From NCBI GenBank assembly GCA_041655255.1, contig JBBAFS010000027.1:1-19934 (forward strand): DNA of 19,934 bases. Reading direction: 5' to 3'. Below the pieces are notes generated by a model. The model made no database searches and was not told the DNA's origin. It saw nothing but the letters and a program-made list of their open reading frames with translations. Both the position numbers and the translations under genes were made by a program. How positions within the stretch are numbered: the first letter of the stretch is position 1; each line of letters begins with the position of its first letter. This document shows positions 15,684-19,934 of the stretch, one piece after another. The stretch is from JBBAFS01 sp041655255. Its GTDB lineage: Bacteria > Spirochaetota > Spirochaetia > Sphaerochaetales > Sphaerochaetaceae.

Positions 15684-15709
15684 TGTTATACTTTTTATAA
15701 GAAGTATAA
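15684..15709 (+). promoter_or_regulatory. Encapsulin operon promoter with a 24-bp palindromic operator (PerR-like boxes)
   Basis: TG-T-TATACT (15684-15692) is an extended -10. Overlapping it is a 24-bp palindrome (15686-15709) with perfect 8-bp arms, TTATACTT and AAGTATAA, and one mismatched pair inside. It can be read as two overlapping 15-bp boxes, TTATACTTTTTATAA (15686-15700) and TTATAAGAAGTATAA (15695-15709). Each agrees with the PerR consensus TTATAATnATTATAA at 12 of 14 defined positions. The site covers the -10 and the expected transcription start, just before the ribosome-binding site AAGGAGG, so binding there should repress. No convincing -35 is visible. Confidence 0.65.
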
Positions 15710-15722
15710 GGAGGAACACCGC

Positions 15723-16070
15723 ATGTCATATTCAGAACCATACGATGTACTAGATGAGAAGACACGTGATATCTCACGTGCCATTGAAAGTTTGCGTGAA
15801 GAGTTAGAGGCGGTAAATTATTACCACCAGCGGGTAGCTACTTCACATGATGATGAACTAAGAAAGATTATGGCGCACAACCGTGATGAGGAGATTGAAC
15901 ACGCATGTATGACCATTGAGTGGCTCAGAAGGAACATGGATACGTGGGATGAAGAGTTACGTACCTATCTCTATGTTGACGGTTCAATCGTTGAAGCCGA
16001 AGAGGGGGCTACTGGAGAGGCATCTTCGAGTTCATCCTCTTCATCACTTTCGATTGGAAACATGAAATAG
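15723..16070 (+). CDS. Encapsulated ferritin-like cargo protein (EncFtn) with C-terminal targeting peptide
   Basis: EncFtn proteins are two-helix ferritin-like ferroxidases that oxidise Fe(II) and are packed inside encapsulin shells. ATG at 15723, eight bases after AAGGAGG, gives 115 residues. Helix 1 holds Glu26, Glu27 and Glu29 (SLREELEAVNYYHQR), and helix 2 holds Glu57 and His60 (NRDEEIEHA). From memory of Rhodospirillum rubrum EncFtn these align with Glu31/32/34, Glu62 and His65, the entry and ferroxidase-site ligands. The aromatic pair Trp38-Tyr39 is Tyr33-Tyr34 here. An acidic linker and eight consecutive Ser residues (101-108, mixed codons) lead to the tail LSIGNMK. That tail resembles encapsulin cargo-loading peptides, which contain L-x-I-G. 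The shell gene follows after ten bases. The family call is firm, the metal ligands are inferred, and activity is untested. Confidence 0.93.
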   Translation: MSYSEPYDVLDEKTRDISRAIESLREELEAVNYYHQRVATSHDDELRKIMAHNRDEEIEHACMTIEWLRRNMDTWDEELRTYLYVDGSIVEAEEGATGEASSSSSSSSLSIGNMK

Positions 16071-16080
16071 GAGGAATCAC

Positions 16081-16872
16081 ATGGATATGTTAAAAAAAGA
16101 GTTAGCTCCAATTTCCTCCCATGTGTGGAGTGAAATTGAAAGTAGAGCAGCAGAAGTGCTACGATCTCACTTAAGTGCCCGTAAGGTGGTGCATGTTATT
16201 GGACCACTTGGATGGCAACATGCTTCAGTAGCTAAAGGGAGATTAAATGTTGTCGATGAAGTGGATGATGTAAAAATTGGGGTATATAAAATGGCCCCGT
16301 TAAGTGAAGTGCGAGTCCGCTTTGTCTTAAATAGATGGGAGATGGATAACCTAGAACGAGGTGCAAAAGATATCGATTTAGATGCCCTTGATGAAGCTGC
16401 AAAACAGATTGCTACATTTGAAGAGAACACAATCTACAATGGCTTTAAAAAAGGTGGTATTGCTGGTTTAGCTACTGCTTCTGAACACGAAGCGATCCCA
16501 TTTGGAAAAGATGGACAATCTATTATGAAAGCAGTGAGTGAAGCTGTAGTGAAACTCAAAGAGAGTCACTCAGATGGTCCTTACTCATTGATTGTTGGAA
16601 CCAAAGCGTACTTAGCTATCAGTAAAGAGATGCAAGGTATTCCACTTGCTGAACGCATTGAGCGTACTACTGGAGCAAAAGTTGTCCACTCACTGGTCGC
16701 CGAAGGGGCATTTTTAGTTCCTTACGATCACGACGATTTAGAATTAACTATTGGTCAAGATTTCTCTATTGGTTATGAAGCTCATGATACCAAAGAGGTT
16801 ACCCTCTTTTTAACTGAGTCTTTTACCTTTAGAGTCCTCGATGGATCTTTGATCGTCCCATTTACGGTATAG
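16081..16872 (+). CDS. Family 1 encapsulin shell protein (HK97 fold)
   Basis: The subunit self-assembles into an icosahedral nanocompartment related to HK97 phage capsids; homologues of this length form 60-mers. ATG at 16081 follows AGGAGG at six bases and gives 263 residues. It aligns along its whole length with what I remember of Thermotoga maritima encapsulin. Landmarks are MDMLKKELAPISSHVW (N-terminal helix that binds cargo peptide), HVIGPLGWQ, RWEMDNLERG (Trp86 in the place of the flavin-binding Trp of the Thermotoga shell), TFEENTIYNGF, DGPYSLIVG, the pore-loop region GIPLAERIE, LTIGQDFSIGYE and FLTESFTFRV at the C-terminus. With the EncFtn gene directly upstream it forms a complete shell-plus-cargo operon, closed by a strong hairpin. 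I see no neighbouring iron transporter or flavin enzyme. Confidence 0.96.
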   Translation: MDMLKKELAPISSHVWSEIESRAAEVLRSHLSARKVVHVIGPLGWQHASVAKGRLNVVDEVDDVKIGVYKMAPLSEVRVRFVLNRWEMDNLERGAKDIDLDALDEAAKQIATFEENTIYNGFKKGGIAGLATASEHEAIPFGKDGQSIMKAVSEAVVKLKESHSDGPYSLIVGTKAYLAISKEMQGIPLAERIERTTGAKVVHSLVAEGAFLVPYDHDDLELTIGQDFSIGYEAHDTKEVTLFLTESFTFRVLDGSLIVPFTV

Positions 16873-16885
16873 CCCAGCACATAAT

Positions 16886-16913
16886 AAAGGCTGTCGTATA
16901 AACGACAGCCTTT
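16886..16913. terminator. Bidirectional terminator between encapsulin and eno
   Basis: AAAGGCTGTCGT, an ATAA loop and ACGACAGCCTTT form a perfect 12-bp stem. The A and T ends of the stem serve as short T tracts in both directions. It lies between the two convergent stop codons. Confidence 0.85.
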
Positions 16914-16931
16914 AGTGTAGTCAATGTACTT

Positions 16932-18227
16932 CTACAGAACTTTAAATGCCTTTTTACCTGCGTATTGGGCAGTTCCCTCTAAGTAGTCTTCAATTCTCAT
17001 TAATTGGTTGTACTTAGCTAAGCGATCAGAACGGCTCATTGAACCAGTTTTGATTTGACCAGTTTGAAGAGCAACAACTAAATCGGCAATGAAGTGGTCT
17101 TCAGTTTCACCTGAACGGTGACTAATAACAGCGGTAAAACCAGCTTTATGAGCCATCTCAATGGCTTCAAATGTCTCAGTAAGTGTACCAATTTGGTTTA
17201 CTTTAATGAGAATCGAGTTACCGATGTGCTCTTTAATACCACGCTCTAAGCGTTTAGTGTTAGTGACAAATAAGTCATCTCCAACTAATTGGACACGATC
17301 TCCAATAGCTTCGGTGAGTAATTTCCATCCATCCCAGTCATCTTCGTCCATACCATCTTCAATTGAGACAATAGGGTATTTATCGACCCAGGAGGTCCAT
17401 AGCTCGACCATTTGTTTACTGGTGAGAGTCTCTCCAGTACTCCATCTAAGTTTGTAGGTCTTTGTTTTAGAGTCGTAGAGTTCACTTGCTGCGGGGTCTA
17501 GTGCGATCATAAAGTCGGCATCACGCCCAGCTGTGTAACCAGCTTTCTTAATAGCCTCCATAATCACTTCTAAAGCCTCTTCGTTTGATTGAAGATCGGG
17601 AGCAAATCCACCCTCATCACCAATAGCTGTATTGTATCCACGTTTTTTAAGGACATCTTTGAGGTGGTGGAATACTTCAGCAGTCATTCTTACTGCTTCA
17701 CGAAATGATGTAGCACCAATGGGCATCACCATAAACTCTTGGAAGTCGACTTTGTTATCTGAGTGAGCTCCACCGTTGATGATGTTTGCCATAGGAACGG
17801 GTAATAAGCATGCATGATAAGCACCAAGGTACTTAAAAAGATGTACCCCAAGATAATCAGCTGCTGCTCGGGCAACGGCCATTGAGACTCCTAACATAGC
17901 GTTAGCACCTAAATTACCTTTGTTTTCTGTTCCATCTAATGCAATGAGAGCTTTATCGACAGCGACTTGGTCCAATGCATCCATCCCTTCTAATTCGGGA
18001 GCGATGATTGAATTGACGTTATCGACTGCTTTCAAAACGCCCTTACCAAGGTAACGAGATGCATCTCCGTCACGAAGTTCAACTGCTTCGTGTACTCCAG
18101 TTGAGGCTCCTGAGGGGACAGCTGCTCGCCCCATCGATCCATCTTCTAAAAAGACATCAACCTCTACAGTGGGGTTTCCACGTGAATCGATAATCTCTCG
18201 TGCTTCAATAAATTCGATAATACTCAT
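16932..18227 (-). CDS. eno: Enolase (phosphopyruvate hydratase)
   Basis: Enolase converts 2-phosphoglycerate to phosphoenolpyruvate in glycolysis and supplies the PEP used by AroA. The 431-residue product has normal length. It shows EIIDSRGNPTVEVDV at the start, the SGASTG loop, GGAHSDNKVDFQEFM, the catalytic-region DEEGGFAPDL, FMIALDPAASE and SIEDGMDEDDW (metal ligands), LVGDDLFVTN, the catalytic Lys in ILIKVNQIGTLTET, and the signature SHRSGETEDHFIADLVV. The ATG at 18227 follows AAAGGAG at nine bases. It has its own promoter and ends at the shared hairpin with the encapsulin operon, so it is a single-gene unit. Confidence 0.98.
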   Translation of the reverse strand: MSIIEFIEAREIIDSRGNPTVEVDVFLEDGSMGRAAVPSGASTGVHEAVELRDGDASRYLGKGVLKAVDNVNSIIAPELEGMDALDQVAVDKALIALDGTENKGNLGANAMLGVSMAVARAAADYLGVHLFKYLGAYHACLLPVPMANIINGGAHSDNKVDFQEFMVMPIGATSFREAVRMTAEVFHHLKDVLKKRGYNTAIGDEGGFAPDLQSNEEALEVIMEAIKKAGYTAGRDADFMIALDPAASELYDSKTKTYKLRWSTGETLTSKQMVELWTSWVDKYPIVSIEDGMDEDDWDGWKLLTEAIGDRVQLVGDDLFVTNTKRLERGIKEHIGNSILIKVNQIGTLTETFEAIEMAHKAGFTAVISHRSGETEDHFIADLVVALQTGQIKTGSMSRSDRLAKYNQLMRIEDYLEGTAQYAGKKAFKVL

Positions 18228-18256
18228 GGTTATTTTCTCCTTTGTGAGATGTCTGA

Positions 18257-18285
18257 AATATCGTAGTTTTCCCCCTTATTGTCAA
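18257..18285 (-). promoter_or_regulatory. eno promoter
   Basis: On the minus strand a perfect TTGACA (18280-18285) lies 17 bases from GATATT (18257-18262), which agrees with the -10 consensus at 4 of 6 positions. The expected transcript start is about 20 bases before the eno ATG and leaves room for AAAGGAG. Confidence 0.7.
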
Positions 18286-18339
18286 GGTAAGAGGGAAAAG
18301 AGCCTTTTCAAATCGCTTCTTCGGTTGTACCATACTCCT

Positions 18340-19248
18340 ATGGAGATAGGAGAAAGATCTTTACCATATTTAAGTGAACAACTCATTGAACAGATAGTCT
18401 TTGCGATGGAAGATCAGGTCACAGAACACTTCATAGACACTGAGAAAAAAGAACTTACCACAAAAGAACTTATCGATCCTAATGAATTTGAAATGAACCC
18501 CGATCGTTATATCCCCATTCCCGATTGGACCCCCGCTGATGGTTTTAGAACCATGAGAGATTTTGTAAGCGATCTTCAAAACGAACTATATAAAGAGCAA
18601 TTGTGGGAAGCTCTTCACTCTGGTAAAGGAGTCTTTAGAAAATTCAAAGACATTGTCCAAACCAGTACTGCCTTAGAGAAGATGTGGTACGACTACAAAG
18701 AGGGGGAGTTGCGCCGAACGTTATATAAGTGGTACGGCATTGAGCAAGAAGCCTCTAAATATTCTCACCTCTCTGAAGGTGAGTTGGAGACTTCTTCTCA
18801 CAATATCTTAAAAGAAGATTTTCTCATTTTTTCTGATCCTACAAACTACATCACCGAAATTACTGAACTCAAAGAGGAGTTTTTAGAAGAACAGCGACAA
18901 CAATCCAACAACTACCACAATATTGAACTGATTCAAAAGATGAGTGAACAAAGTAGAGACAATCACTATCTTCTTCTTGCTACAAGTGAAGATGATTTAG
19001 TTGGTTGGCTTACATATAGAATAGGAAATAAAGAGGAAGCACACATTACCTATTACTATATAAAAGAGGAGTTTCGAGGTCTTAGTCTCATGCGCTTTTT
19101 AATTGAGATGCTTGAACTCACTTTACAGGAGAAAAACATCTCACATATTGTGGTAGAAATGCCACAACAAGCTCTGTGTATTGAGTCAATATTTGACTCA
19201 ACACACAGTGAAACTCTTACCAAAACAGTGCGATATACACTAACCTAA
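18340..19248 (+). CDS. UPF0158 domain fused to a GNAT-like acetyltransferase domain
   Basis: The function is unknown. The frame is open far upstream, but that part overlaps eno, so ATG 18340 (302 residues) is chosen. It has no Shine-Dalgarno sequence. Residues about 12-135 match UPF0158 proteins: IVFAMEDQVTEHFIDTEKKEL, RYIPIPDW, FRTMRDFVSDL, LWEALHSGKGVFRKFKD (the family hallmark near 97-104), then MWYDYKEGELRRTLYKWY. After an acidic helical linker, residues about 208-302 resemble a GNAT fold: HYLLLATSEDDLVGWLTY, ITYYYIKEEF, then RGLSLMRFLIEMLE, where RGLSLM sits in the place of the acetyl-CoA loop R/Q-x-x-G-x-G/A but lacks the second Gly. The UPF0158 call is firm. The GNAT call is moderate, and loss of loop glycine may mean reduced activity. 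Confidence 0.85.
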   Translation: MEIGERSLPYLSEQLIEQIVFAMEDQVTEHFIDTEKKELTTKELIDPNEFEMNPDRYIPIPDWTPADGFRTMRDFVSDLQNELYKEQLWEALHSGKGVFRKFKDIVQTSTALEKMWYDYKEGELRRTLYKWYGIEQEASKYSHLSEGELETSSHNILKEDFLIFSDPTNYITEITELKEEFLEEQRQQSNNYHNIELIQKMSEQSRDNHYLLLATSEDDLVGWLTYRIGNKEEAHITYYYIKEEFRGLSLMRFLIEMLELTLQEKNISHIVVEMPQQALCIESIFDSTHSETLTKTVRYTLT

Positions 19249-19249
19249 A

Positions 19250-19314
19250 GGGGTGATACAAACAGATGCCAAAAACCAGCCAAAATCGTATAAATATACA
19301 GAATTTGTATCCCC
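19250..19314 (+). repeat. Long-range inverted repeat after the UPF0158-GNAT gene
   Basis: GGGG-TG-ATACAAA (19250-19262) can pair with TTTGTATCCCC (19304-19314), leaving a two-base bulge. The 41-base interior contains a second perfect hairpin, GTATA-AA-TATAC (19288-19299). It starts two bases after the stop codon, so it could protect the 3' end of the mRNA. No T tract follows. Confidence 0.45.
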
Positions 19315-19430
19315 AAAACGAGAGAATAATGGCAATAAAGGGCAAAAAAGAGGTAAAATTCGACAAATCTATGATTTTTCACATATTTATATAGCTTTTA
19401 TGTAACTTTTTAATGGTTCATGAATTTAAC

Positions 19431-19459
19431 TTGACAGGTATAGGGGCGATTGTTATAAT
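19431..19459 (+). promoter_or_regulatory. Fully consensus sigma-70 promoter
   Basis: TTGACA (19431-19436), 17 bases, TATAAT (19454-19459): both hexamers and the spacing are perfect. An AT-rich stretch lies directly upstream. The gene behind it should be among the most strongly transcribed in the cell. Confidence 0.9.
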
Positions 19460-19529
19460 TCGCCTAGTATAACGAGAAAAGGGAAAAAGCGGGTCTTTGC
19501 ACCTGTCCCGAATTAATTTTGGAGGAAGT

Positions 19530-19934
19530 ATGAAGAAAATTTCTGCAGTACTTTTAGTTCTAGTACTCGTGGGCAGTGTAGCATTCGCTGGAATCACGGG
19601 TAGTGTTGACACATCTTTTGGGTTAAACCTCGATAACGGCGACTACGGTATTGTCAACGACACCGAGTTCGAGATAAACCTTGTTCTTCACGAAGACTTA
19701 GGTGAAGCAAAAGGTGGTGGTGATGTTTATGCTGAGATCGCAGCATCTCTTACATTTGCTTTTGATGAAGATACCGCTGGTATCCCACCCACTGTCGAAG
19801 TTGATTTTGACTATGCTAAAATCGTTTCTGGCGACTGGTCAGTAAGCATCCTTGGTGCAGTTGATGGACCAAACTTTGCCTCTTCTGCCATCGATACTTA
19901 TGCAGAAGATGAAACCGTTTCCGGTGATGACCTT
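19530..19934 (+). CDS. Exported, probably outer-membrane protein of unknown function, 3' end missing
   Basis: The frame is open from ATG 19530 to the window edge (135 codons). The first 20 residues, MKKISAVLLVLVLVGSVAFA, are a classic signal peptide with cleavage expected after AFA. The mature part starts GITGSVDTSFGLNLDNGDYG and continues with alternating polar and hydrophobic residues (FEINLVLHEDL, VYAEIAASLTFAF, VEVDFDYAKIV, WSVSILGAV). It is rich in Asp, Glu, Gly and aromatics, as expected for beta strands of an outer-membrane barrel. The consensus promoter and strong ribosome-binding site imply an abundant protein, as for a major porin-like surface protein. I cannot assign a family from the fragment. 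A periplasmic beta-rich protein is the main alternative. Confidence 0.8.
   Translation, partial: MKKISAVLLVLVLVGSVAFAGITGSVDTSFGLNLDNGDYGIVNDTEFEINLVLHEDLGEAKGGGDVYAEIAASLTFAFDEDTAGIPPTVEVDFDYAKIVSGDWSVSILGAVDGPNFASSAIDTYAEDETVSGDDL

Larger units (their letters stand above)
19249..19529. other. 281-bp stretch before the exported protein gene
   Basis: It holds no gene. The first part contains a long-range dyad (19250-19314). The middle is strongly AT-rich, which may act as an upstream promoter element. The last part contains a consensus promoter and a leader of about 65 bases ending in the strong ribosome-binding site GGAGG, four bases before the ATG. Confidence 0.6.

Noticed and set aside
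15678..15722. A longer N-terminus for the EncFtn protein, starting at ATG 15678
   Set aside because: It would begin inside the promoter and operator and lacks a ribosome-binding site, while ATG 15723 follows AAGGAGG at the right distance and gives the family's normal N-terminus.
18169..18339. A longer form of the UPF0158-GNAT protein overlapping eno
   Set aside because: The added 57 residues are antisense to the eno start and the shared promoter region and do not resemble the family; ATG 18340 begins just before the UPF0158 domain.

Overview
The window looks like ordinary chromosome of a low-to-moderate GC bacterium with Gram-negative-type envelope proteins, most likely a spirochaete close to Sphaerochaeta/Treponema. 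That placement is inference. It rests on a relaxed spirochaete-like lipobox on the OppA homologue, an exported acidic protein resembling spirochaete outer-membrane proteins, and the general look of the proteins. I see no plasmid, phage, CRISPR or intact insertion sequence, and no tRNA or rRNA gene.

Layout. 1-1228 (minus) is the 5' part of aroA, cut by the window edge and probably read from a leaderless promoter. 1319-8703 (minus) is an oligopeptide ABC transporter: oppB-oppC-oppD-oppF form a tight operon. oppA is separated from it by one gene on the opposite strand, a small membrane protein at 3570-4118. OppC carries a very large extra periplasmic domain. 8926-9930 (minus) is a Fic-domain protein with a winged-helix tail. 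10351-13904 (plus) is rimO followed by a PcrA/UvrD helicase, overlapping by ATGA. 14162-15642 (plus) is rplM-rpsI-recX. 15723-16872 (plus) is a two-gene nanocompartment operon: an encapsulated-ferritin cargo with a C-terminal targeting peptide, then the encapsulin shell. A perfect 12-bp hairpin at 16886-16913 separates it from the convergent enolase gene (16932-18227, minus). Divergent from eno is a UPF0158-GNAT-like fusion (18340-19248, plus). The window ends in the 5' part of an exported protein gene behind a fully consensus promoter.

The standout is the encapsulin/EncFtn pair. By homology the ferritin-like cargo oxidises Fe(II) and is loaded through its short tail into a 60-subunit-type protein shell, where iron is mineralised. 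Its promoter carries a near-perfect 24-bp palindrome made of two overlapping 15-bp boxes. Each matches the PerR-type 7-1-7 consensus at 12 of 14 positions, so control by a Fur/PerR-family metal or peroxide sensor is a concrete, testable hypothesis. Other points worth attention are the inserted domain in OppC, a 13-bp perfect palindrome at the oppBCDF promoter, the leaderless aroA promoter and the UPF0158-GNAT fusion.
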